Shown: positions 8,631 through 15,617 of the stretch, in pieces
Numbering within the stretch: the stretch's first letter is position 1
How the letters are laid out: every line of letters starts with the position of its first letter
Origin: Thiothrix subterranea
GTDB lineage: Bacteria > Pseudomonadota > Gammaproteobacteria > Thiotrichales > Thiotrichaceae
Direction: 5' to 3'
Assembly: GCF_016772315.1 (NCBI RefSeq)
Contig: NZ_CP053482.1
Coordinates: forward strand, 2,971,501 to 3,035,500
DNA: 64,000 nucleotides
Notes under the pieces: generated by a model
Databases searched by the model: none
Told to the model about the DNA's origin: nothing
Seen by the model: the letters and a program-made list of their open reading frames with translations, nothing else
Made by a program: the position numbers and the translations under genes

Positions 8631-10023
8631 TAAAGCTACGTGCCAACATATCGGTGAAGGGTTTCAGTAAATAATCCAATAGGGTGCGTTCTCCGGTAAG
8701 AATCATTACTTCAACTGGCATTCCAGAAACCAATTCCAATTGCTCTTTATCCAACAACGATAAACTTTCAGGTTTTAGCGATAAAGAAGTTTTGTAGTAA
8801 GACATTTTAGTGCTTGGATCGGTTAAGGTGTCGGCTGAAACGTCCTCTACCTTAGCATAGATCACGGGGAAATAACGAGCATTATCGAATACCGATAAGC
8901 GTATTTCGGCATCCAACCCCGGAGAAATGACATCAATGTGTGCAGGCTCGACTTCAGCGATAATCTTGAAATCCTGTCCATTCGGGACTATTTCCATAAT
9001 AGGTGCGCCAGCTTGCAGTACAGCACCTACGGTGACAACTTCAAAACCTTTGACTTTCCCATCTACCGGCGCTTTGATCACGATGCGTGCTAATTTATCA
9101 AGAACAGCGACTTGTTGTGAATGCAGTTGTGTACGGCGAGCTTGTAATTCACTGAGTTGGGTGCTGACTTCTTTTAGGTATTCTTCGCGGTTCAAGACGA
9201 CTTGATGCCCTGTTTCGGTCATACCTTCCCGAATTCGCGCAATTTCAGCTTTTGAGCGTGCAACTTCGGCTTTTGTTGATGCCATATCGCCTTCCAGTTG
9301 AGTGGACTCACGTTCTTTTTCGCGCAGTTCAATGTCGGAAATTAGGCGCTGATTAAATAAACCTTGTAAGCGCCCTATGTCTTGATCCAAAGAATTGCGT
9401 CTTTTTACTAAGGTGTCAAAGCGTGCCTCTAAGCCGGCGATTTGCTGTTGCAAACCGATGATTTGCTCTTGTGCTTGCGGTTGACGTTGTTTGAGTGCAT
9501 TTTGACCCGAAACTTGGGCTTGTTGCCGTGCTTCAAACAATTTTTCTTGGGTTTTGATAATGTCAGTCGGTATGGTCTTCAGGTGTGCCGTCGTCCACTG
9601 CAACGGAACGCCGTCGCGTTCTGCTCGTAAACGTTCTAAACTCGCCTCGACTTCCCATAACTGCCCTTCGGTGCTGTCTAATTGTGCTTTTAATTGAACA
9701 TCATCTAATTCCAATAAAACCGTGCCAGCGGTTACGATGTCCCCATCACGCACGTGAATTTTATTGACGATGCCGCCGTCCATGTGTTGTACGACTTTAT
9801 TTTGCGAAGCCACGACAGTGCGTCCCATGCTGACCACTGCTTGATCCAACGGAGCAAAGGCTGACCATAAAAAGAAAGCGCCGAACATCAATACCAATAC
9901 CGCTATCCCAAAGATACGGTAAGGGCCATCATCTTTTTTTAGTGTGATACTGCTTGAGCTACCTTCCGCAGCAATCAATGTACCTTCTTGTATAACGTTC
10001 CCTAGTGCGACTGAACTACTCAT
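8620..10023 (-). CDS. Type I secretion membrane-fusion protein (HlyD/PrtE family)
   Basis: 467 residues from the ATG at 10023, chosen because AAGG lies 8 bases upstream; an in-frame upstream ATG at 10068 lies inside the previous gene. A short cytoplasmic tail is followed by one membrane segment (IFGIAVLVLMFGAFFLW), a first lipoyl half (VVQHMDGGIVNKIHVRDGD), a long coiled-coil hairpin (about 130-320), the second lipoyl half (APVDGKVKGFEVVTVGAVL) and a beta-barrel end. This is the standard layout for periplasmic adaptors bridging a PrtD ATPase and TolC. It is encoded 10 bases after the ABC transporter. No TolC-like gene is in the window. Confidence 0.94.
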   Translation of the reverse strand: MSSSVALGNVIQEGTLIAAEGSSSSITLKKDDGPYRIFGIAVLVLMFGAFFLWSAFAPLDQAVVSMGRTVVASQNKVVQHMDGGIVNKIHVRDGDIVTAGTVLLELDDVQLKAQLDSTEGQLWEVEASLERLRAERDGVPLQWTTAHLKTIPTDIIKTQEKLFEARQQAQVSGQNALKQRQPQAQEQIIGLQQQIAGLEARFDTLVKRRNSLDQDIGRLQGLFNQRLISDIELREKERESTQLEGDMASTKAEVARSKAEIARIREGMTETGHQVVLNREEYLKEVSTQLSELQARRTQLHSQQVAVLDKLARIVIKAPVDGKVKGFEVVTVGAVLQAGAPIMEIVPNGQDFKIIAEVEPAHIDVISPGLDAEIRLSVFDNARYFPVIYAKVEDVSADTLTDPSTKMSYYKTSLSLKPESLSLLDKEQLELVSGMPVEVMILTGERTLLDYLLKPFTDMLARSFNEA

Positions 10024-10033
10024 GATAATTACC

Positions 10034-11818
10034 TTAACCCTTACTTCCGGCTGTAATGGATGACACAACAGCTACTCTAGGTTGTTGTTGTGAACGTGCT
10101 TGAGCAGCAGCGACTGCTTGTTGATTTTGTGCGGCTAATTGCTGCAATACGTTGTCGCGTTCCCCAAATAAGCGTACTTGTCCTTCTACCAACAACAGTA
10201 CCTTGTCAGCTATTTCTAAAATACTACGGCGATGTGTCACTAGAATTAGCGTTGTGCCTTGTGACTTGAGTTGTTTACACGCATTGACTAAGGCTAATTC
10301 CCCTGCATCATCCAGGCTTGCATTGGGTTCATCTAAAATCACGACGCTAGGTTTGCCGTAAATGGCTCGTGCTAACCCGACCCGTTGCCGCTGCCCACCA
10401 GAGAGGGTTGCTCCACCAGGACCGATCAGGGTGTCATAACCCTCTGGCAAGCGACGGATCATTTCATCAACACCCGCCATACGAGCAGCATCCATGACTT
10501 TCTCTGATTCTATTTTGTTAAATCGCGCAATATTTTGGGCAATCGTACCCTCAAAAAGTTCAACGTCTTGGGGTAAATAGCCAATATGAGAGCCAAGTTC
10601 ATCACGATTCCAATGCCCAATTTCAGCACCATCTAATCGGACTTTGCCTGCGGCTAATGGCCAGATGCCGAGTAAGGCACGTAGCAGTGACGATTTTCCA
10701 GAAGCACTAGGCCCCAATACCAATAAGGCATCTCCAGGTGCGATGTCAAAGCTAACACTTCTCAAAATGGGTTGCTGTGAACCGGGAGGAATAAGGGTGA
10801 CGGATTCAACCCGTAAATCGCCTTTAGGCGCTGGCAAAGACATTCTGCGATCGTTATCAGGGATGCCTTGCAGCAACTCTTCTAGGCGTGCATAAGCCAT
10901 GCGAGCTGAATTAAATTGTTTCCATGCGCCAATCATTTGGTCAATCGGGCCTAAAGCACGCCCCATCAGGATAGAGCCAGCAATGATCATACCGGCAGTA
11001 ATTTCATTATTGATGGCTAGGTATCCGCCTAAACCCAGCATTAATGATTGAAACATGATGCGCAAGGTTTTACTAAAGTTCATCCAAATGCCTGCTTTGT
11101 CAGAAGCATCGGATTGTGCTTGTAAAAAAGCTAAATGTTGACGCAACCAATGTTCACGCATGGCAGATTCCATGCCCATGGCGTGTAATACTTCGGCATT
11201 GCGTAACTGCGCACTCATCGCACTGGTGGATTGAATATTTCGGTTATTAGCATCTTTCATGAGATCGCGGGTAGAAACCTCATTCATGATGGCGAGTCCA
11301 ATCAAAATAGCCGCCGCAAATAGAGCGAAAACACCGAACATCGGGTGAAATACAAATAGAATAGCAAAGTAAATTGGAATCCAAGGTGCATCAAAAAAGG
11401 CGAAGGGGCCATTTCCTGTCATAAACTGACGCATACTTGTCAGATCATTCAGTGGTTGCGAAGATGCCCGACCCGGCTGACGAAGCGCCATTTTAGTCAT
11501 GGCGCTATACAGGCGAGAATTTAAGCGATCATCCAGTTGCGAACCAATTCTGACCAGCATCCGTGATCGCGCATATTCCAGTAACCCCATTGTAATGAAT
11601 AGCCAAACCACGATTAACGTAATCATTAGCAAGGTTTCTAGGCTGCGGCTCGCCATGACACGATCGTATACTTGCAACATGTAAAACGGCGGGACAAGCA
11701 TGAGTAGGTTAATGAAAAGACTGAAAAAACCTACATAAAGAAAGCTTCCGCGAAAGCTATCCAAAACCCCCTTCAGTTCTGACTTGTCGTCATTGACCCT
11801 TCTGCTTTTCGCATTCAT
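10034..11818 (-). CDS. Type I secretion ABC transporter/permease (PrtD family)
   Basis: 594 residues: a membrane domain (about 25-300) with no N-terminal C39 peptidase, then an ATPase domain. The ATPase domain has Walker A GPSASGKSS, signature LSGGQRQR, Walker B VVILDEP and the switch HR motif VTHRRS. The size and absence of a peptidase domain fit the PrtD/AprD/RsaD group, which exports repeat-rich or surface-layer proteins with an uncleaved C-terminal signal. It is the first gene of a seven-gene operon and lies 81 bases downstream of a perfect CRP-type box. Likely cargoes are the two proteins encoded at 1-1514. Confidence 0.94.
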   Translation of the reverse strand: MNAKSRRVNDDKSELKGVLDSFRGSFLYVGFFSLFINLLMLVPPFYMLQVYDRVMASRSLETLLMITLIVVWLFITMGLLEYARSRMLVRIGSQLDDRLNSRLYSAMTKMALRQPGRASSQPLNDLTSMRQFMTGNGPFAFFDAPWIPIYFAILFVFHPMFGVFALFAAAILIGLAIMNEVSTRDLMKDANNRNIQSTSAMSAQLRNAEVLHAMGMESAMREHWLRQHLAFLQAQSDASDKAGIWMNFSKTLRIMFQSLMLGLGGYLAINNEITAGMIIAGSILMGRALGPIDQMIGAWKQFNSARMAYARLEELLQGIPDNDRRMSLPAPKGDLRVESVTLIPPGSQQPILRSVSFDIAPGDALLVLGPSASGKSSLLRALLGIWPLAAGKVRLDGAEIGHWNRDELGSHIGYLPQDVELFEGTIAQNIARFNKIESEKVMDAARMAGVDEMIRRLPEGYDTLIGPGGATLSGGQRQRVGLARAIYGKPSVVILDEPNASLDDAGELALVNACKQLKSQGTTLILVTHRRSILEIADKVLLLVEGQVRLFGERDNVLQQLAAQNQQAVAAAQARSQQQPRVAVVSSITAGSKG

Positions 11819-11898
11819 ATATTATTCACCCGATAAAAATTTGAGTGGTAAAATTAACGCAATGGAGGGCTATTCAGCAAGGTCAAAGCCTGCTTTTG

Positions 11899-11914
11899 TG
11901 TGACAAATGTCACA
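11899..11914 (-). promoter_or_regulatory. CRP-type operator upstream of the secretion operon
   Basis: TGTGACAAATGTCACA is a perfect TGTGA-N6-TCACA palindrome. It lies 81 bases before the start codon of the type I secretion ABC gene. At the class II distance the -10 hexamer would be CTGAAT or TGAATA, which is weak. The box fits the CRP/Vfr consensus; the binding protein is inferred. Confidence 0.6.
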
Positions 11915-11951
11915 TAAAGTTGGGGGTGGATAAACTGTGTAATAGCGTTAT

Positions 11952-12252
11952 GCATTTTAAAAAAAGCCAGTGCGTACTTCGCGAGGCAAATCAAGTGAAG
12001 TACGCATTCATCCAGAACCATAGCCAGCAGTTCAACCTGAAAGCTCTGTGTTGCTTGTTGGAAATCTCCCGCAGCACCATTCACGGTGAACGCTTCGACA
12101 CGCGCGGAAACATGCGGCAAACCGTGTTTGAATATATCTAAACACGTTACAACCGTAACCGCCTGTATAGTACACTCGGCTATCTCAGCCCTGTGGACTT
12201 TGAGGCTCAAGCGCTCGCATCTTGAGGTGTCGGGTTTTGGGGGGTCAGATCA
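11952..12252 (+). mobile_element. Internally deleted IS3-family remnant
   Basis: Three pieces of an IS3-type element lie in order. First is the end of OrfA (ILKKASAYFARQIK then stop), with an A7G slippery run at the normal programmed-frameshift position (11957-11964). Next is the start of OrfB in the other frame (VKYAFIQNHSQQF, KALCCLLEISRS). This joins directly to the end of OrfB (ERFDTRGNMRQTVFEYI, a stop, then YSTLGYLSPVDFEAQ). The catalytic DDE core is missing, so the element is dead. The right end GTCGGGTTTTGGGGGGTCAG (12228-12247) may hold the old terminal repeat; the left end is not recognisable. It fills most of the gap between the secretion operon and the DUF29 gene. Confidence 0.8.
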
Positions 12253-12255
12253 ATG

Positions 12256-12705
12256 TTATGGGGTAATGCCTGATTCTGGCCAGAATGTCTCATCCATAAA
12301 GGTTTCATATGTCCACGGGCAGTTTTCGGGGAAATGACTGATAGGCAAACCTGTTTCACGCATTGCACCTTTTACAGCATAGCTATAAGCCCTGATTATT
12401 AATTCAGGTAGTTTGCTTTTTAGCCCCGGATTTTCCTGTAAATGCTCAAGGATGCGTTCGCGTTGTTCGATAATGGTAAATTTCCAACTATTTCCTTGAT
12501 AAGCAGGTTGGTACTGCCATTTGAGCAGGTGCATGAGCAGGGTTTCCAAAAAGGATTGTAGGACACGCTTTTCGGATTTACTCATGTCTTCGATTTCCTC
12601 GATGATGTGTTCCCAGTCCACTTGGTCAAATTTACGTTCGCGCAGGAGTTGTGATTGTTGTAATGACCATGTGTAGAGGTCTTGGTCGTAGGTGGCTTGG
12701 TTCAT
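12256..12705 (-). CDS. DUF29 family protein
   Basis: 149 residues from the ATG at 12705; an in-frame ATG at 12753 would add an unlikely 16-residue extension. The N-terminus YDQDLYTWSLQQSQLLRE, the acidic patch WEHIIEEIEDMSKSEKR and LLMHLLKWQYQP are characteristic of DUF29, a small helical family. It is common in cyanobacteria and filamentous Gammaproteobacteria and often sits next to mobile DNA. The function is unknown. Here it lies directly against the IS3 remnant and stands alone. Confidence 0.85.
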   Translation of the reverse strand: MNQATYDQDLYTWSLQQSQLLRERKFDQVDWEHIIEEIEDMSKSEKRVLQSFLETLLMHLLKWQYQPAYQGNSWKFTIIEQRERILEHLQENPGLKSKLPELIIRAYSYAVKGAMRETGLPISHFPENCPWTYETFMDETFWPESGITP

Positions 12706-12796
12706 GGTGGTGATACCTGTGAGTGTTGCCGATGTTACGATTATATACCCCACGAAACATCATCTGCGAGTAAATGATTAAGCGCTACCGCTAAAA

Positions 12797-13229
12797 TTAG
12801 TGAGTCACCCCTTCGGGGGGGATGCGGTGCACAGACCGCTCAGTACGTAAGGCGATCAAGTCATCTTGATTGAACAGGGCAGGGCGTGGGCCGACAAAGC
12901 TCATGTCGCCTTTGAGGATGCTCCACAGTTGTGGGATTTCATCAAGGCTGGTTTTACGCAGGAAACCGCCGATCGGGGTCAGGCAAGCCTTGGGGTCTTT
13001 CAGTAAGTGTGTTGCTACAGCCGGGGTATCAGTACGCATACTGCGGAATTTAGGCATTTTGAAGATACGGTTGTTTTCACCCACACGATCCGACCAGTAC
13101 AGAACAGGGCCGGGCGAGGTGAGGCGGACTAGCAATGCCACGATTAGCCCCGGTATTAGCAACACAGCGGTAGCCAGGCAGTGCTAATGCCAGATCGGAT
13201 TGGCGTTTGAAGCTTGGATGTAAGTTCAT
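12797..13229 (-). pseudogene. Broken copy of the sugar-phosphate transferase gene
   Basis: This is a second copy of the intact gene at 18195-18773 and closely matches it in sequence. It carries two lesions. One extra G near 13178 (GCCAGGCAGTGCT against GCCAGCAATGCT) shifts the frame after the N-terminal membrane segment. An in-frame deletion of about 147 bases joins HRIPP directly to the last residues EGVTH, removing the conserved GLTGWAQINGRDE part. The core [15 protein letters not shown] and [20 protein letters not shown] remains. The protein cannot be functional. The promoter region upstream is also duplicated and still carries the CRP-type box. Confidence 0.9.
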
Positions 13230-13268
13230 AATGATTCCCCTGTTAAGCCCAGCAATAAACTGACTGTC

Positions 13269-13311
13269 ATTATATAAGCTGGGTTAATTGATGGTTGTGA
13301 TGGGTATCACA
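13269..13311 (-). promoter_or_regulatory. CRP-type class II promoter (copy 1)
   Basis: The perfect box TGTGATGGGTATCACA (13296-13311) is followed on the - strand by TATAAT at 13274-13269. This puts the box centre 41.5 bases before the predicted start site, the classical class II CRP spacing. The box overlaps the stop codon of the upstream acetyltransferase. Today it would transcribe only the broken sugar transferase. Confidence 0.65.
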
Positions 13312-13900
13312 TGGGAAGTGGAAATGTGCTGTTATCGGGTAAGTCATGGGTGACGGTTGCCCCCGCTGCGATGGTGACGTGATTGCCGATGGTGATATAG
13401 GGCAAAATCACCGCACCTGCACCAACGAGGCACTGTGTGCAGAGGCGTACTCCGCCACCGATGACGGCACATTGGGCGATGTGGCAAAAGTCACCGATGA
13501 GGGTATCGTGTTCGACCACGCTGTTGTGGTTGAGGATGCAGCCTGCACCGATAACGGCATCAGGGTCGGTGATGCTGCCAGCGGTGAGAAAATTGCCCGT
13601 GCCAATGGTTGTGCTTGGGTAGCAGGTGGCACGGGGGTGAACGGCGGTTGCGGCGCTGATATCGCGCTGTTGCCATGCGGTTTGCAAGGCGTGGCGGATG
13701 CGGTTATTGCCGATGGCGAAGTGGATGGTGTAGGTGGCTGAATCCTGTATGTCAGCGGGAGTGAGGATGGGCAAGCCGCAGCGCTGTTCGTGAGTGAGCT
13801 TATCATCCAAAAACGCGGTGATGGTTTTGCCCATGCTGGCAAGGGTGTGAAACACGACTTTGCCGTGTCCGCCTGCACCGTAGATGTAGCAGTGAGTCAT
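13307..13900 (-). CDS. NeuD/PglD-type sugar O/N-acetyltransferase, copy 1
   Basis: 197 residues from the ATG at 13900, giving MTHCYIYGAGGHGKVV; an upstream in-frame codon at 13954 lies inside the preceding antitoxin gene. A Rossmann-like N-terminal part (YIYGAGGHGKV) is followed by left-handed beta-helix hexapeptide repeats (IGTGNFLTAGSITDPDAVIG, LVGAGAVILPYITIGNHVTI). The general base His is in the SVVEHDTLIGDFCHIAQ region. PglD enzymes acetylate a UDP-4-amino-sugar; with the PglC-like transferase next door a bacillosamine-type initiating sugar is possible. It is about 90% identical by eye to the copy at 18851-19441 and appears intact. Confidence 0.85.
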   Translation of the reverse strand: MTHCYIYGAGGHGKVVFHTLASMGKTITAFLDDKLTHEQRCGLPILTPADIQDSATYTIHFAIGNNRIRHALQTAWQQRDISAATAVHPRATCYPSTTIGTGNFLTAGSITDPDAVIGAGCILNHNSVVEHDTLIGDFCHIAQCAVIGGGVRLCTQCLVGAGAVILPYITIGNHVTIAAGATVTHDLPDNSTFPLPM

Positions 13901-13907
13901 GATGGCT

Positions 13908-14129
13908 TCAGGTGGTTTTCCATGACAAATCCAGTTTACGGTGCTGGGTGACACAATCCCGCAAATAGAGGTTAATGAGTGTTTGGTAGGGGATGCCGGT
14001 TTCTTCGGTCATGGCTTTGAAGTATTCCACGGCATCGTTATCCAAGCGGATGGTGACCGGTTGTTTTAAATGTTTGATGTAGGGGTTGCGTTTCCCCTGC
14101 ATAGTGGTGAAGTCGTAATGTTCTCTCAT
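13908..14129 (-). CDS. Orphan BrnA/CopG-type antitoxin-like protein
   Basis: 73 residues from the ATG at 14129 (MREHYDFTTMQGKRNP). It matches the layout of BrnA-like ribbon-helix-helix proteins: KQPVTIRLDNDAVEYFKA (strand and first helix), then EETGIPYQTLINLYLRDC and a basic-aromatic tail KLDLSWK. Such proteins normally pair with a BrnT toxin, but no toxin-size ORF with a BrnT signature lies on either side. It sits between a degraded epimerase tail and the acetyltransferase gene, 7 bases upstream of the latter. The equivalent place in the second copy is held by a phosphoribosyltransferase. Confidence 0.75.
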   Translation of the reverse strand: MREHYDFTTMQGKRNPYIKHLKQPVTIRLDNDAVEYFKAMTEETGIPYQTLINLYLRDCVTQHRKLDLSWKTT

Positions 14130-14187
14130 GGTCGGTTGCTCCAATAAGCTGCTTGTTCAGAAGCGTCAAGCTTGAGCCGTTCAGCAT

Positions 14188-14289
14188 AGGGCTACATCGA
14201 CGCTGACGGAGAATACCGCTGCGCAAGTCGCGGGTTTTGCTGATGTCGACTTACAGGTTGCCGCAGAGGCGTTGGGCGCTGGGGCGTTT
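14188..14289 (-). pseudogene. Degraded fragment of the epimerase 3' end
   Basis: About 100 bases that still align, roughly four in five by eye, with the 3' part of the SDR gene at 21393-22349. A shared stretch GCGGGTTTTGCTGATGTCGA lies at 14240-14259. The start and stop of the gene are gone. A better-preserved fragment lies at 20289-20538. Confidence 0.8.
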
Positions 14290-14315
14290 CCGTGATTGCA
14301 GGCTGGAGACGGTTT

Positions 14316-14362
14316 GCAAAGGAATCCACAGCAAGTATGCATTTGGTTGTGGATTCCTTTGC
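14316..14362. terminator. Perfect 15-bp inverted repeat
   Basis: GCAAAGGAATCCACA (14316-14330) and TGTGGATTCCTTTGC (14348-14362) are exact reverse complements separated by 17 bases. The hairpin lies 30 bases after the stop of the small secreted protein gene. It could end that transcript, although no clear T run follows, or it could be a relic of a small mobile repeat. Confidence 0.5.
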
Positions 14363-14391
14363 TTAGGGTTGTTTGGTTGTTGTTTGGTTGC

Positions 14392-14745
14392 TTAAAATAT
14401 GGTGTCAATGCGCGTACCTACGCAGTAGGCGTTAATCTTTTTGGTATTATCAATGTAAATTGTCACTTGTTTATTTAATGATGCAGCTAATAATGCGCTG
14501 GCATAATGGCGATTGCCATCACCCGCAGGAGTAGTAACTGCCTTGCAATCTAAGGATACCCAAGGAGTGGTCGGGCAAGTGTTACCGATTGATACATCGA
14601 GTTGCACCATACAGCCTCCGAATTTGCTTGAATCTGATAATATTCGAGTGATCTTTCCTGTTTTTTGAAATGTTAATGCATTAGCTTGACTGGTCGCCAT
14701 TACTACGATGGTGGTAAGCAATATTGTGAAGAATTTAGGTTTCAT
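14392..14745 (-). CDS. Small secreted cysteine-containing protein
   Basis: 117 residues. A clear signal peptide (MKPKFFTILLTTIVVMATSQ, cut after ANA) is followed by a compact domain with four Cys, including GGCMVQL, NTCPTTPWVSLDC and NAYCVGTRID. The pattern SLDC ... ASALLAASLNKQVTIYIDNT ... YC resembles a family of short periplasmic proteins seen in marine Gammaproteobacteria. I know of no assigned function. AGGAAA lies 7 bases upstream of the ATG. It is 41 bases downstream of the repeat protein gene and probably cotranscribed with it from the CRP-type promoter at 15512-15554. Confidence 0.75.
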   Translation of the reverse strand: MKPKFFTILLTTIVVMATSQANALTFQKTGKITRILSDSSKFGGCMVQLDVSIGNTCPTTPWVSLDCKAVTTPAGDGNRHYASALLAASLNKQVTIYIDNTKKINAYCVGTRIDTIF

Positions 14746-14786
14746 GTTGGTTTCCTGAATTTGCGTGGTTGGTAAATATTCGAGGG

Positions 14787-15419
14787 TTATTCCCCGCGTT
14801 GTCCGGTTTCTCGTTGGCGATATTGCGCTTCGAGTTCCGCGACTTCGGGAGTGATGGCAGCGTCTGGGGAGAAATCAATCTCATCAAGTGAATAGCGTGG
14901 CGTTTCCCCCGCGCGGTATTGTCTTTCGAGTTCGGCGGTTTCCGGTGTAACCGGAGCATTAGGCGTGGTGTCGATGTCATCAATTGTGAGTATTGGTATT
15001 TCCCCTGCGCGGTATTGCCTTTCAAGCTCGGCGACCTCTGGTGTGACAGCCGCATCGGGGGAGAAATCAACTTCATCGGATGCGCTTATTGGCAGTTTGC
15101 CTTCGCGGTATTGTTGTTCTAATGCTAAGACCTCGGCTGATACTACGTTAAAGTCATGATCTATCGCCATTTCTGTTGGGTTTATTGGCGCTGGTGCATT
15201 GATTTTATCGGGTGTGGGTAGACTTATGCGTTCTGCGCTCACCGCCGTCGTATCCGGCTCTATGGCTTGGACTGTCAGAGGAGCGGTGGTATCGTACAAT
15301 TGATGTGATGGCGATCCAGCAGGTGCAGAATCCCATAAGCTAGGGGATGCAAACAGGTAGTAACTGAAAGCCGTGCTAACAACGAGTGCAGTGACTAAAA
15401 AACGTGTATTGCGCTGCAT
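14787..15419 (-). CDS. Exported or anchored protein with 32-residue tandem repeats
   Basis: 210 residues. One N-terminal hydrophobic segment (LVTALVVSTAFSYYLFA, 8-24) could be a signal or anchor. A Pro/Thr-rich spacer follows (30-95). Then come three complete units and one partial unit of exactly 32 residues (97-128, 129-160, 161-192, 193-204), each containing the core AELERQYRAGE followed by an acidic D-E-I-D-F-S-P-D-A-A turn. The C-terminus is charged (QRETGQRGE). AGGG precedes the ATG by about 6 bases. No family is recognised. The acidic, regular repeats suggest a short surface linker or a calcium- or polymer-binding stalk, which is inference. Confidence 0.7.
   Translation of the reverse strand: MQRNTRFLVTALVVSTAFSYYLFASPSLWDSAPAGSPSHQLYDTTAPLTVQAIEPDTTAVSAERISLPTPDKINAPAPINPTEMAIDHDFNVVSAEVLALEQQYREGKLPISASDEVDFSPDAAVTPEVAELERQYRAGEIPILTIDDIDTTPNAPVTPETAELERQYRAGETPRYSLDEIDFSPDAAITPEVAELEAQYRQRETGQRGE
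14808..15131 (-). repeat. 96-bp coding tandem repeat (3.4 copies)
   Basis: The four repeat units of the 210-residue protein have an exact 96-base period and diverge mainly at synonymous or turn positions. Such tracts can change copy number by slippage or recombination. Confidence 0.8.
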
Positions 15420-15511
15420 TTACCCTGTACCCCTTAGATTAATCAATTAAGTAACGCTAACTTGCATTAAGTGGATAACCATTGACATAGCATCCATGCC
15501 AATTAGTTATT

Positions 15512-15554
15512 TTTATATCACTGGGTCTTGCTATTTTCTGTGATGATCATCACA
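15512..15554 (-). promoter_or_regulatory. CRP-type class II promoter of the repeat-protein gene
   Basis: TGTGATGATCATCACA (15539-15554) is a completely symmetric 16-bp palindrome. On the - strand TATAAA follows at 15517-15512, which puts the box centre exactly 41.5 bases before the predicted start of transcription. The start codon of the 210-residue repeat protein is 93 bases downstream of the hexamer. The rest of the 15420-15617 gap shows nothing else. Confidence 0.7.
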
Positions 15555-15617
15555 TTGATTTGGTTTAGCTGAAAAATGCTGAAAATTTTTGAATTATCGA
15601 GCGTGTCATTGCTGCGT

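Larger units (their letters stand above)
12821..13900. repeat. Direct repeat copy 1 of the sugar-transferase/acetyltransferase block
   Basis: About 1.08 kb matching 18365-19441 in the same orientation at high identity by eye. It covers the broken sugar transferase, the CRP-type promoter and the whole acetyltransferase. The partner copy lies 4.5 kb away. Confidence 0.9.

Noticed and set aside
11854-12210. 118-residue - strand ORF upstream of the secretion operon
   Set aside because: It runs antisense to the IS3 remnant and across the CRP box; no family features.
14735-15076. A 113-residue ORF in another frame over the 32-residue repeats
   Set aside because: It is a by-product of the 96-base periodic DNA. 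It has no signal peptide or ribosome-binding site, whereas the main frame has both.
14787-15131. Possible CRISPR array because of regular repeats
   Set aside because: The period is 96 bases with no unique spacers, it is protein-coding throughout, and no cas genes are present. No CRISPR array was seen anywhere in the window.
15576-15581. Class II promoter on the + strand from the symmetric box at 15539
   Set aside because: The hexamer at the required place is ATGCTG and the only + strand target would run antisense into DUF1501.
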